Virus record (IMG/VR): IMGVR_UViG_3300025326_000062
Location: 1 to 47,644 of that record
Reading direction: 5' to 3' (one strand)
Length of the DNA: 47,644 nt
Origin: a virus
A program made the translations under genes and the position numbers. The notes under the pieces are model-generated. The model ran no database searches. It was not told the origin of the DNA and worked only from the letters and a program-made list of their open reading frames with translations. Shown one piece after another: positions 29,233 to 37,739 of this stretch (within the stretch, counting starts at the first letter, position 1; every line of letters begins with the position of its first letter).

Positions 29233-31979
29233 TAGTTAGTGTCTCCGTAGCGCATAGCACCCCGGCTGCGCATCTTGCGGCGGCGCTCGATTCGACGCTG
29301 AAGTTCATCGAGGCCTCGGTCGTCTGCAATCAGTGTCCCAACGTGAATATGAACCTCATCTCCTCCACCTCGGCCGTTTCCCCCTGGGGGAGGAGCAAAG
29401 GTTCTCTGTCGGTCACCTGGACCTTGTCCAACTCGTCGGAAGATTGCACCCGGGTCGACGGGCTCTTCGCCGAGGCCCTTGTTAAACAGCTGAACGTGCT
29501 TGCGGGCCCAGCGCTCGATGCCCCCATCCTTCGACAGAGGACCTGACTTCGTTGGGCTTCCGGGCTTCGTATTGTCAGCAATCGCTTGGGCTATTCTCTG
29601 CGCTGCTGAGATGACGCTTCCGATGTTCGAGAGAATCCCTGCGGCGAATCCGCTAGCAGTATTCTGGCCGGCCGTTGTAGCAGCATCTGCTGCGCTGGCA
29701 AGCTGGTCTGTAGCAGCCTTCTTCGTGTCGCGAGCTGCATTAATTGGCTCACGCTTCTTGTTCTTAATACCACGTGCAAGGTTCGTTGCAACGGATTGTC
29801 CGTAGTCCCAGGACTTCCCTGCAAGGGCTTCCCACTCCTGGATGATGAGTGCCTGAGTCCGAATTCCTTCTTCGTGAACAGACTGCTTTTGGGAGCCCAA
29901 GGCACGTGCCAGGTTTTGCCCAGTTAACTTCCCCTCAAGCCAGGCAATCTGCTTAGCGCGCTTCATCGGGTGCTCTATCGCCCACCGAAGGTCCTGCATA
30001 GCCTGCTGGACTTCGTCCCTAGCCGACCTAACTGCATCGCGAAGAGAGGGACCGATTTCGCCGACTTCCTTCGCCAGGCGGTTTACCATATACCTGCCGG
30101 CACCTGTAGCCATTCGGCCCAGCGTAGACCGAAGTGTATTGTCCTCCTTGACCTTGATTATATCTCCGGCAGGAACCTCGATAGTCGGAATCTTCGGGGG
30201 TTCGGACGGTAGCGAGCCGTAAGCTGCGTTTACTGCTTCGGCGATAGCCGGTGTTCTGGTCTTAAGGTCAGTCGCTACGGCATCAATCTCTGCCGCAATG
30301 GTAGTATTACCGCGAGCCAAAGCTTCCTGGGAAGCAAGGGTCAGAAGGTCCAAGGCCTTTGCAATCTGCGGCGCAGTTAGTTGTGCCTCATTCTTGATGG
30401 CCAGGGCCAGGTTACGAAGACCCTCAACCTCCTGCTGTCCACCAAAGGTATCGGCAAGTATCCGGTCGAACCCCTCAATGTCGTGCAGGTGCCCGGTAAG
30501 CTTTTCCATGTTAGCAATCGCTTCTGACCCGGACTGCGTTAGCGCACCCGTTGCCTGCGTCTGAAGCTTGGCCTGTGCATCGGAGACCGTTGTCTGGAAT
30601 TTATTCCACTGGTTCCAGACCTCTACCCACAAGAGTGCAATCCCAGCAATAGCCGCAACCTTAAAGGCCAGTCCGAACCTTCCGCCGAGTACTGACCCAG
30701 CAGACTGCACTGCGCCGGCAGCACGGCTTCCGGTAAGTGAGGAAACCAGACCTTGGGCAACTGAGGAGCCTGCCAGTGTAGCTGTTATCTTGGTAACAAC
30801 ACCACTCATGAGCCCCGGAACTGCTGCGGCAAGGCTAACAAATCCGCGCCTGAATAACCCGAACAGACCCTTGCCCGCCCCGAGTGCTACATCGAACGCT
30901 GGTCCGAGAGCCTGAATGCCCATAATGAGCGGTCCGAAGGACATACCTAGGGACCCAACGTCCTGGAGCATAGTCTGAATCCAGGCCTGGAACCGGCGTC
31001 CCTGTTCCAGAGTAGACTTGGACTTCTCCTCGTACTGGGCCGTTGCAAGCCCCACGACGCCCTGGGTTTCCACAACCTGAGCAGCGAACGCTGCAGCATT
31101 TTCCCCGGTAGACGCAAGGGCGAACTGGTATGCATCAACTGACCCGACAGCCTTACCGAAGGCTTCAGTGTCTCCATTGACAGACCGAAGCAAGGTATCG
31201 AGTGCAACCGACACACCTTCGGCCTTCATCAGTGCCGCAAAGTTAATCCCGGTCTGTTCCTGAATCTTGTTCAGGGCTTCGTTGGGAACCAAGAGGGCCG
31301 AAATTGCAGCCCGCATCTTGGTCGCAACGCTACGAGCCGGTTCACCCTTTGCTGTCATGATACCGAAGGCCGCAGACACCTCTTCCATAGAGACGCCCGC
31401 ACTTGCAGCAATAGGAGCAATCTGGGCTATGGAGCCACCAAGCTCAGAGACGGTTACCTTGCCGTCTGCAACGGCCTTGGCAAAGACGTCTGTAACCTTA
31501 CCCGCATTATCAGCCGACATGCCATAGGCATTGAGGACTGACGTAACCAGGTCGACTGACTCACCAACGGAGCCCAAGCCGCCAGTTGCAAACTTGGCAG
31601 ACTCGCGGAGTGTGCTAATCGCCTTTTCGACGGGAATACCTGCAGAGACGAGGTCATAGAATCCCTGGGTTAGGTCGTCAGTACTCTTCCCGGTGTCACG
31701 GGCTAGTTGCTGAATGTCATCTCCGACCTTGCCAAGGGCATCATCGCTAAGACCTGCTACGGTGTTAATGGTCCGAAGTTGGTCTTCGAACTGTACAGCG
31801 GAATTAATAGCCCCGGTAACGGCTGAACGGAACTGCGGACCAAAGACCTGGTTGACCTGCTGTCCTGTGCCTGTTATGCCGCTAAGCATCCCCTGGGTTT
31901 GCTGCACACCTTTAGCAACACCGGAAGTATCCATTCCGATGCGTATGAGCAGCGACTTGAGGGTACCTCCGGAGCCCAT
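29232..31979 (-). CDS. Tape measure protein
   Basis: A 915-residue protein, the longest helical tail protein. It contains the phage tape measure core (ELGGSIAQIAPIAASAGVSM, with repeated Ala/Gly-rich helices), hydrophobic segments near residues 385-520, and a C-terminal Lys/Arg-rich helical part. At roughly 1.5 A per residue it implies a tail of about 130-140 nm. It follows the tail chaperones, as in other siphophages. Confidence 0.85.
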   Translation of the reverse strand: MGSGGTLKSLLIRIGMDTSGVAKGVQQTQGMLSGITGTGQQVNQVFGPQFRSAVTGAINSAVQFEDQLRTINTVAGLSDDALGKVGDDIQQLARDTGKSTDDLTQGFYDLVSAGIPVEKAISTLRESAKFATGGLGSVGESVDLVTSVLNAYGMSADNAGKVTDVFAKAVADGKVTVSELGGSIAQIAPIAASAGVSMEEVSAAFGIMTAKGEPARSVATKMRAAISALLVPNEALNKIQEQTGINFAALMKAEGVSVALDTLLRSVNGDTEAFGKAVGSVDAYQFALASTGENAAAFAAQVVETQGVVGLATAQYEEKSKSTLEQGRRFQAWIQTMLQDVGSLGMSFGPLIMGIQALGPAFDVALGAGKGLFGLFRRGFVSLAAAVPGLMSGVVTKITATLAGSSVAQGLVSSLTGSRAAGAVQSAGSVLGGRFGLAFKVAAIAGIALLWVEVWNQWNKFQTTVSDAQAKLQTQATGALTQSGSEAIANMEKLTGHLHDIEGFDRILADTFGGQQEVEGLRNLALAIKNEAQLTAPQIAKALDLLTLASQEALARGNTTIAAEIDAVATDLKTRTPAIAEAVNAAYGSLPSEPPKIPTIEVPAGDIIKVKEDNTLRSTLGRMATGAGRYMVNRLAKEVGEIGPSLRDAVRSARDEVQQAMQDLRWAIEHPMKRAKQIAWLEGKLTGQNLARALGSQKQSVHEEGIRTQALIIQEWEALAGKSWDYGQSVATNLARGIKNKKREPINAARDTKKAATDQLASAADAATTAGQNTASGFAAGILSNIGSVISAAQRIAQAIADNTKPGSPTKSGPLSKDGGIERWARKHVQLFNKGLGEEPVDPGAIFRRVGQGPGDRQRTFAPPPGGNGRGGGDEVHIHVGTLIADDRGLDELQRRIERRRKMRSRGAMRYGDTN

Positions 31980-31980
31980 C

Positions 31981-32316
31981 TTAGTTTATCGGGTCCTCAT
32001 CCTTGGGACGCAGGTCACGTCCGCCGAAGGCAGCATTAAGGGCTACAACCAATTCGAACTGGTTCTCAGGGGACATCGGCTCCCAGTCCCACCTGGGCAG
32101 AAAGTCCTTGGCGGTGTAGAACGGGTCAAGTTCACGCCGCCTGTTCAAGTTGGCAGTCAGAGCCATGTGTTCGGCAAGCATCCGTTCGATGCGCGCTGGC
32201 CCATCAATTGGTTCCAGCTTGTCGAACTCGACCCATTCAGCGAACTCCCGCGAGTTTATTGCCTCTAGTGTAGCAGCGACGGATGGGTGTCCGAGAGCCA
32301 GAGCTAGTCGGAACCA
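31981..32316 (-). CDS. Tail assembly chaperone, -1 frame extension (T)
   Basis: An open frame of 111 codons without its own good start, directly downstream of and overlapping the chaperone G gene. It begins WFRLALALGHPSVAATLEAI, the typical first helix of frameshifted chaperone extensions. It ends two bases before the tape measure. It is expressed by -1 slippage as a 254-residue fusion. A start within this frame at 32181 (MLAEH...) would give only a partial product. Confidence 0.75.
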   Translation of the reverse strand, partial: WFRLALALGHPSVAATLEAINSREFAEWVEFDKLEPIDGPARIERMLAEHMALTANLNRRRELDPFYTAKDFLPRWDWEPMSPENQFELVVALNAAFGGRDLRPKDEDPIN

Positions 32317-32744
32317 AAACCGCCGCTCTGGTCGTCTTTTAAACCTCCGGCCAGTTCCTCAACATCTTCATCTGACATTCCTGACAGGCGCTGGGCAACC
32401 TTGAAGATTCGTTGGAGGGCAGCTGCGCTCTTCTGTCCGAGTGCTAGGAGGTCTGCCTCTGCAAAGAGGCGGTTCCCGTCAGCATCGTAAGTAGAGAGAA
32501 CAACCAGCTTGGCACGGAAGTTCCGAAGGTTTACCTTCGCCCTCTTTGGGTCAGACTGGTCCGTAATGGATGACTCGAACCGGTCGCGCTCAGTGCCAGT
32601 AAGCCCACGGACGTACACCTGACCTCCCCATTCAGGGATGTCAACGACTTCCGTAACAACGTCCTGGGCACCCAGGATAGCATCGCGGCTGAGAATCCGA
32701 ACCACGGACTTCTTCTCGGGAGGCGGCGTCTTGGTAGCAGACAT
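32304..32744 (-). CDS. Tail assembly chaperone (G)
   Basis: A 146-residue protein upstream of the tape measure. The folded part (VYVRGLTGTERDRFESSI, ...LFAEADLLALGQKSAAAL) matches the chaperone that binds the tape measure during tail assembly. It ends KDDQSGGFGSD in the zero frame; a -1 shift at the four U's continues into the T extension. Confidence 0.75.
   Translation of the reverse strand: MSATKTPPPEKKSVVRILSRDAILGAQDVVTEVVDIPEWGGQVYVRGLTGTERDRFESSITDQSDPKRAKVNLRNFRAKLVVLSTYDADGNRLFAEADLLALGQKSAAALQRIFKVAQRLSGMSDEDVEELAGGLKDDQSGGFGSD
32314..32321 (-). other. Programmed -1 frameshift site
   Basis: On the minus strand GGT-TTT-GGT: a P-site TTT can re-pair one base back on the preceding T (T-TTT), moving to TGG-TTC-CGA in the extension frame. 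This replaces the zero-frame stop four codons on and joins the two chaperone frames, a standard arrangement in siphophages. No canonical heptamer is present. Confidence 0.6.
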
Positions 32745-32771
32745 GTGCGGTACCTGCTTTCCTTTCTACCC

Positions 32772-33191
32772 TTATGCCAGGGTCGGCTGGCCAGAAACCT
32801 TGATGGAGATGCTTAGGCCAAGAACACCACCAACAGTCGCTGCGGGGTTAAACCCCACGACGAGCCCCGGAAGAATCCAGCTGTTTCCGGTAGGGAACAC
32901 TATCTTGAAGTTGCGAAGGGTTCCGTTGTTGAAGTCGAGGCCCAAGCCCGCAGCAAAGGACTGCGTTGCGTGGCTCGGAATCCAGTTGGCTTCGAACGTC
33001 AGGACTCCTGAGCGCTTGATGGTTGCAACAACCTGCTCCCAGCCACCCGCTGACGTGTGGTGGGTCACATCAACCGTGTCTCGGGTCAGCGGTGGAGGAG
33101 TGATGTCCTTAACTTCGGCGATGGTCGTGAAGTTCTCCGGGCCTGCACCATCGCCGATTTGCATAAGTGTCCCGAAGGCAGCAGTTGCCAA
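32772..33191 (-). CDS. Major tail tube protein
   Basis: A 139-residue protein with the common tail tube pattern: TRDTVDVTHHTSAGGWEQ, SGVLTFEANWIP, and a beta barrel ending LGLSISIKVSGQPTL. Start TTG with GGGAGG upstream. It lies before the chaperones, the expected position. Confidence 0.8.
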   Translation of the reverse strand: MATAAFGTLMQIGDGAGPENFTTIAEVKDITPPPLTRDTVDVTHHTSAGGWEQVVATIKRSGVLTFEANWIPSHATQSFAAGLGLDFNNGTLRNFKIVFPTGNSWILPGLVVGFNPAATVGGVLGLSISIKVSGQPTLA

Positions 33192-33206
33192 GGTTCCGTT
33201 CCTCCC

Positions 33207-33575
33207 TTAGTTCGACAGTCGAAGGATTGCGACTTCGACGTCTACTGTTGACATAACGGCATAGAAGCTGCCGTCTGACTGGCGCCAACCCTCCTGGGCC
33301 CTTGCATCGAATGCAATAAACTCTCCGGCTCCAATGGAGTATGTTGTGATGTCGCCTGACCGACCCCGACTATCAGGTGCAGACTGGATGGTGATGGTTT
33401 GTGCCCCCACTGCTACGTTGCGTGCAAGAAGAACCTCATGTCCCGTTAGCGGGAACGAAATCCCATCTGCCGCAACTGCTGGAGCCGTAAAGGCAATGTC
33501 GAGCGCATTGGCCGTAACCGGCAATGTCGGATACGGACCAAGGATGCTCTGGGGTGCTACTACAGTTCGTGCCAA
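33207..33575 (-). CDS. Putative tail or head-tail structural protein
   Basis: A 122-residue beta-rich protein between the connector genes and the tail tube. Start TTG with GGAGG. It has an alternating strand pattern (ITIQSAPDSRGRSGDITTYS) of a small virion protein. It could be a minor capsid decoration or a tail terminator; no firm family. Confidence 0.45.
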   Translation of the reverse strand: MARTVVAPQSILGPYPTLPVTANALDIAFTAPAVAADGISFPLTGHEVLLARNVAVGAQTITIQSAPDSRGRSGDITTYSIGAGEFIAFDARAQEGWRQSDGSFYAVMSTVDVEVAILRLSN

Positions 33576-33579
33576 CTTT

Positions 33580-33915
33580 TCATTCCTCCATTCTTAGGGG
33601 TTTCCCATCAGGACCAAGGAACGTTGGGTGGAAGAGTTCTACCTTGGTCGCTTCTGGTGCTCCAGGATGCACCTTGTCGATGTGCTTCTGCATCTCAGCA
33701 GTACCGTCAATGGTGAAGAATCCACAATGTGGGCATCCGTAGTTCGGAAGTGCATTCCAGAAACCCACATGGTACTGTCCGTACTCAGGCGCAGGCTCGG
33801 GCTCTGGTTCCGGTACAACCTGCGGCTCCGGTGTAACTGCAGCTTCTGGTTCGGGTGCAGCAGAAGCCTCTGCTACAACCTCCGGTTCCGAGACACTCTG
33901 GTCTGGTTCAGTCAT
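33580..33915 (-). CDS. C2H2 zinc-finger protein in head-tail region
   Basis: A 111-residue protein. ATG 33915 follows AGGAGGAGG. Residues ~1-50 are Pro-Glu repeats and likely disordered. A single zinc finger follows (CPHCGFFTIDGTAEM, then HIDKVH: Cx2Cx12Hx4H). A eukaryote-like C2H2 finger among virion genes is notable. It may be a structural zinc site or an injected DNA-binding protein. Confidence 0.6.
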   Translation of the reverse strand: MTEPDQSVSEPEVVAEASAAPEPEAAVTPEPQVVPEPEPEPAPEYGQYHVGFWNALPNYGCPHCGFFTIDGTAEMQKHIDKVHPGAPEATKVELFHPTFLGPDGKPLRMEE

Positions 33916-33935
33916 CCGCCGCCTCCTCCTGTTGC

Positions 33936-34313
33936 TCATCTGTTGTACGTTACGAAGACGTCGATGTCGCGCCGTTCTAGTCCGGTCTTTTCGTCCCGGT
34001 CGTCGCGCTCATCATCCTTCCGAGTCACTACGGCAACTGAACCCCAGTACCCCTTGATGCCGTTAACGCGTACGCGGAAGACATCAGAAAGCTGGACGAC
34101 TTCATCGTAAGTCTTCGCCCAGATAGTGAACTGCCACCGTTCGTTTAGAACTAGGCCGGAAGGCCCGTTCATGGTGACATCCTCATTGGGGGAGGAGATA
34201 AGTTGGTATGTCATTGCAGGAAGCGTCGGACTCTCCCCAAGCTTCTTGGGGATTACCCCGCCAGGGAACAAGTTCGCAAACTCGGTCTGAATGCCCTGTA
34301 CCAGCAGATACAT
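33936..34313 (-). CDS. Tail completion / terminator protein (DUF3168-like)
   Basis: A 125-residue protein with the layout of tail terminator proteins: an N-terminal helix (LVQGIQTEFANLFPGGV), the YQLIS strand, WQFTIWAKTYDEVVQLSD, and a C-terminal strand. Overlaps the HK97 gp10-like gene by one base, usual order. Confidence 0.65.
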   Translation of the reverse strand: MYLLVQGIQTEFANLFPGGVIPKKLGESPTLPAMTYQLISSPNEDVTMNGPSGLVLNERWQFTIWAKTYDEVVQLSDVFRVRVNGIKGYWGSVAVVTRKDDERDDRDEKTGLERRDIDVFVTYNR

Positions 34314-34705
34314 TATTTGCCCCCATAACGAACGAGCAACTCGTTCAGGACATCAGTTACTTCCTGAACTGCAGCACCCTGCATCTCGTCATAGGCTGGG
34401 CGCATAGAGGGCTGCGCCCCCATGTGAGCGGTTCCGAACTCGAGGTAGACAGGGTAAGGCGGGTCGGTGATATCTGTTCCAACAACAGCCCACGCACCCT
34501 CGGCATCTCTCTCAGCTTCCGTGTGAATTGACCGCCGATACGTTCCGGTTAAGAAGGGAGTAAGCTCCTTCCAACGATTCTGGATTGGAAGGGCTCCAGC
34601 CATGACAGCAGCTTCGACAACTGGACCTTGCATATCAGCCGTTAGTTGGTTGAGCTGTCCCTTTAGCTCCGGGAGCCCGATGATGGTAACCCCTGAAGTA
34701 GTCAT
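34313..34705 (-). CDS. HK97 gp10-like head-tail joining protein
   Basis: A 130-residue protein with the HK97 gp10 pattern: LPELKGQLNQLTADM, an ALPIQNRWKELTPFLTGTYR helix-strand, YPVYLEFGTAHMGAQPSMRP near the end. Connects neck and tail. Adjacent to the connector genes. Confidence 0.75.
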   Translation of the reverse strand: MTTSGVTIIGLPELKGQLNQLTADMQGPVVEAAVMAGALPIQNRWKELTPFLTGTYRRSIHTEAERDAEGAWAVVGTDITDPPYPVYLEFGTAHMGAQPSMRPAYDEMQGAAVQEVTDVLNELLVRYGGK

Positions 34706-35133
34706 CAGTGGTCAGCATTCGGGTCTGTACGACGAACCTGGACCTGCATCGCCAGGCGAAGCGGGTCAGTCTGAGTACCGACCACATCGTACTCGACGCC
34801 ATCGGCATGGTCTTCCATCTTCATGGACGTGTCAATTGTCCCATGGTATGACCCAAGTGAGACGATGAAGTCTCCGCTTATAATGGTCAGACCTCTGGTC
34901 CCGCCACCGAACCCAGCTGCGGCAGTCTGTTCGAGGTATTGTGTTGCCGGAAGAATGAGCGCCCGAAGGTGCCCCAAAGCGGTATCGTAATCCCATGAGT
35001 AGGTGGGAGCCCCTGAAGGAAGCGAGTTGTTTACCCGGCGCTTAAAGGACACCAGGTTGGGGTAGAAGTCATTAGTTAGACTAACAACTGTCGGAGCAAG
35101 GGCCTCTCGGATACGCTCAATGGTACTAGGCAT
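34705..35133 (-). CDS. Head closure / neck protein
   Basis: A 142-residue beta-rich protein between the connector and the gp10-like gene, the position of a head closure (stopper) protein. Segments RALILPATQYLEQ and GLTIISGDFIVSLGSYHG form strands. It overlaps the connector gene by eight bases. Confidence 0.55.
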   Translation of the reverse strand: MPSTIERIREALAPTVVSLTNDFYPNLVSFKRRVNNSLPSGAPTYSWDYDTALGHLRALILPATQYLEQTAAAGFGGGTRGLTIISGDFIVSLGSYHGTIDTSMKMEDHADGVEYDVVGTQTDPLRLAMQVQVRRTDPNADH

Positions 35134-35533
35134 TGACGTCCCTTAGCCACTCGTGATACATGCGCTCCCACCTGTTAAAGTCAGTCAGGCCTTGTTCAGC
35201 CCAATCCCACCCGAACAGTGCATCATCATCTGTTCCGCTACCGGCCAATGCAGCACTGCGCAGTCGAAGGACCTGGGCAGAGGCACGAAGTGAGGCTGCA
35301 ACTGCCGGACCATCTGTCGTAATCCCGGTCAGCTCAATCTTCTTCTGAAGCAGGACTTCGTTCGAAGCAATGGTATCCAGCGCAAGCGCAGCTGCGTTGA
35401 AGACATCATTGGCTTCCAGGCCGAGGAAGGCATCGATTTCCTCATCCTGGAAGACAGAAGTTGCCTGCGTAGATTCTCGAGCAAGGACACGAACCTTGCC
35501 GGAGTCAAGTGCAACGTCGTAGGACCACGTCAT
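35126..35533 (-). CDS. Head-tail connector (gp6-like)
   Basis: A 135-residue mostly helical protein (VFQDEEIDAFLGLEANDVFN, AALALDTIASNEVLL), the pattern of the phage adaptor that docks under the portal. It is the first gene after the large hairpin that follows the capsid genes. Confidence 0.65.
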   Translation of the reverse strand: MTWSYDVALDSGKVRVLARESTQATSVFQDEEIDAFLGLEANDVFNAAALALDTIASNEVLLQKKIELTGITTDGPAVAASLRASAQVLRLRSAALAGSGTDDDALFGWDWAEQGLTDFNRWERMYHEWLRDVNA

Positions 35534-35547
35534 GGTCTGTTCCTAGG

Positions 35548-35606
35548 GGGGAAGGTCCCTGGGGCTGTAACGACCGCACTCGTCCAGCCCCAGGCTTTCC
35601 TTCCCC
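35548..35606. other. Large hairpin between capsid and connector genes
   Basis: Nested perfect stems: GGGGAAGG (35548-35555) with CCTTCCCC (35599-35606), and CCTGGGGCTG (35558-35567) with CAGCCCCAGG (35585-35594), loop of 17 bases. It fills the gap between 35608 and 35533. It probably terminates part of the capsid transcript or stabilises its 3' end, setting capsid output above connector output. Confidence 0.65.
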
Positions 35607-35607
35607 T

Positions 35608-35823
35608 TTAGGTCTCCTCAGGTGCAGCTTCGGGGAGACCCAACTGGGCCCTGATGTCGTCCGGTGCCGTAGGTACGCTAACCTGAACGGGTCGAACTAC
35701 ACCACCAGGATACTTGGTCTTTCGGAGTTGCTGAGCAGCATCTCCATCGGCCATGAGGACAATTGCCTTCTCGCTACCTGGGGTGAAAAGTCCCCACCAG
35801 GTATCGCGCTTCTTCGGCGCCAT
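35608..35823 (-). CDS. Small protein after major capsid
   Basis: A 71-residue basic then acidic protein. ATG 35823 follows AAGGAGG. It opens APKKRDTWWGLF, and its middle has IVLMADGDAAQQL. Unknown; perhaps a capsid-associated or assembly protein. Ends inside the large hairpin region. Confidence 0.5.
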   Translation of the reverse strand: MAPKKRDTWWGLFTPGSEKAIVLMADGDAAQQLRKTKYPGGVVRPVQVSVPTAPDDIRAQLGLPEAAPEET

Positions 35824-35833
35824 GCTGTCCTCC

Positions 35834-37081
35834 TTAGGAACCGGACCCGTTGGAGGAAACGGCAGCTCGGGGGTCGATACGAGTTGCCCCGAGAACATGT
35901 CGAACCTTCCATTGACGGGAATCGGTGTCGAAGTCACCTTCCTCAGGTCCAGCAGGACCGCCGCCCACGCGGACAGCGTTGCTGGCCTTCATGAAGATTT
36001 CCGGCTCACGGCGTCCACGGAGGAAGGCCAGACGACCGAACTGTCGTGCAGTCCCCTGCGCTTCTGCCTGAACCGAACCGAACAGGAACCATGAAGTGTT
36101 CCCGTTAGCCGCTGTTGCGACAAGCGGGATGTGAGGCATGACCTCCAGCTGGACGCGGTTCTTCATCCAGTTCAGGGTCCGAATGCGGTTCTCGGTGAGA
36201 GCTGCTGCGTTGGACCCCTGGCCAACGAGGCCAATCTCCAGCTCGGTAGCATTCAGGATGTTCCGAGCCGTGATTTCCAGCGCCGGCGGGACCACGAGGT
36301 AGACGATGTCGAATGCAATCGGCTCGCCATACTCGTCGACCTGGTTCCCCAGGACAAGGAGTCCATCCTGGAGACCGGCAAGGGCAAGCGGCGGATTGTC
36401 CGCAATTGCCCCGTTAGCAATGTTGATGATGTTGGTGTTTCCGGCTGTGAATGCGGAGGCATGCGGCCCGTTCGCATCCAGGAAGAGAGCCAGTGCCTGG
36501 TACATCTCGGTTCGGCGGGCCGCCAAGGCCAGCAGTCCCGGGAGGTCCAAGAACTCACCCTGCTCATCGTTGATGAAGGTTTCCCAGCTCATGGCAAACC
36601 GCCGTCCGTACTTGTACACGCGGTACGTGAACGGTGCGGTCTCAGAGAGGCTGGCCTCCGGATACTCTTCCCGCTCCTCAACACGAGCGAGCTGAGACTG
36701 GGTCCCGGAGAGTGGGTACCGAACCTGCTGGAGCCGGAAGGAGTTAACCTCCCGGGTCTGAATGAGCCGGTCCCAGTTGGATGGAATCTGGCGGTAGATG
36801 GCTAGTGTCTCACGCTCCAGGATGTCACCAAACAGGAGCGGGAAGTCACTAGAAGTCATGGCCTCCTCAAAGAGGAGAATACCACGCCTCTCACCTCGGG
36901 CAACACGCTCAACGAGCGTCATTGCCTCAAGGAGCTTGAGCTTGTAGTTCGGGTCGCGCCGGAGGATGTTGGTGCGCATTCCGTCACCACCGCCGTCGCG
37001 ATTGAAGATTTCCTGGACCCTTCGGCTGTCGGCGTCGAGCGATTCCTCGAGCGCCAGCTGGTCCCAGCTACCGTTCGGCAT
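35834..37081 (-). CDS. Major capsid protein
   Basis: A 415-residue protein immediately downstream of the protease-scaffold and decoration genes. Features of HK97-type coats: an N-terminal helical arm (residues 1-70), a long middle with FTYRVYKYGRRFAMSWETF and the P/A-domain pattern (VYLVVPPALEITARN), and SWFLFG near the C-terminus. It is the most abundant virion protein by position and size. Confidence 0.8.
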   Translation of the reverse strand: MPNGSWDQLALEESLDADSRRVQEIFNRDGGGDGMRTNILRRDPNYKLKLLEAMTLVERVARGERRGILLFEEAMTSSDFPLLFGDILERETLAIYRQIPSNWDRLIQTREVNSFRLQQVRYPLSGTQSQLARVEEREEYPEASLSETAPFTYRVYKYGRRFAMSWETFINDEQGEFLDLPGLLALAARRTEMYQALALFLDANGPHASAFTAGNTNIINIANGAIADNPPLALAGLQDGLLVLGNQVDEYGEPIAFDIVYLVVPPALEITARNILNATELEIGLVGQGSNAAALTENRIRTLNWMKNRVQLEVMPHIPLVATAANGNTSWFLFGSVQAEAQGTARQFGRLAFLRGRREPEIFMKASNAVRVGGGPAGPEEGDFDTDSRQWKVRHVLGATRIDPRAAVSSNGSGS

Positions 37082-37094
37082 CTCTCATCACCCC

Positions 37095-37736
37095 TTACGT
37101 CAGGTCGAGGTAGATGATGACGAGCTGGTTGTTCGTCTCATCTGTGCCTGCAGCCTTATCCAGGTTGCCGGCTATAATGGCGTACTCGGAAGTACGGTCG
37201 GCAAGCGTTGCGATGGCTGCCGCCGTTGCGAAGGCCCCGACGAACACGAGTTCGTCCCCGACTGCAATGCCAGCAACTGCGACATCTGTCGCAGCGGCAG
37301 TACCTGCAGCAAGAGCAACCTTCAGGAATCCGCCGGCAAGTTCAGCCTTGCCGATTGACCCGGCTGGAATGACACCCGCTGTGCGTGCATCACCTGCCGA
37401 AGCAATCTTGACCGGAATCGCCGTAGTTGCACCGGCATTGACGGCTCCGAGAGCCCAGCCGAAGAACTCGCCCGATTCCTTCTTGTCGATGTTCGTTCCG
37501 TCGTAGAACAACGCGTCGCCGATAGCAACTGCAGAGTTCCCGGCATCATTCTGACCGATGACTGAGAGGGTGAAGGCTCCTCCCATGAACACCGTCGCCT
37601 CAAGTGTTACCGCATCACGGTCAGTGAGCAGAACACCAGGCATCTTCCCCACGACAACTGGGTCGCCTGAAACTGCGCCGACTGGAACGGGCAGGCTCAG
37701 CGAAACCGCATCATCGTAAATCTGGTTACCAGCCAT
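37095..37736 (-). CDS. Capsid decoration/stabilisation protein (DUF2190-like)
   Basis: A 213-residue Ala/Gly/Val-rich beta protein. GDALFYDG, repeated AVAIGD/AVAGIAVGDEL and short strands match DUF2190-type capsid stabilising proteins that bind the shell. GGAGG precedes the ATG. Located between the protease and the coat gene. Confidence 0.65.
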   Translation of the reverse strand: MAGNQIYDDAVSLSLPVPVGAVSGDPVVVGKMPGVLLTDRDAVTLEATVFMGGAFTLSVIGQNDAGNSAVAIGDALFYDGTNIDKKESGEFFGWALGAVNAGATTAIPVKIASAGDARTAGVIPAGSIGKAELAGGFLKVALAAGTAAATDVAVAGIAVGDELVFVGAFATAAAIATLADRTSEYAIIAGNLDKAAGTDETNNQLVIIYLDLT

Positions 37737-37739
37737 CGG

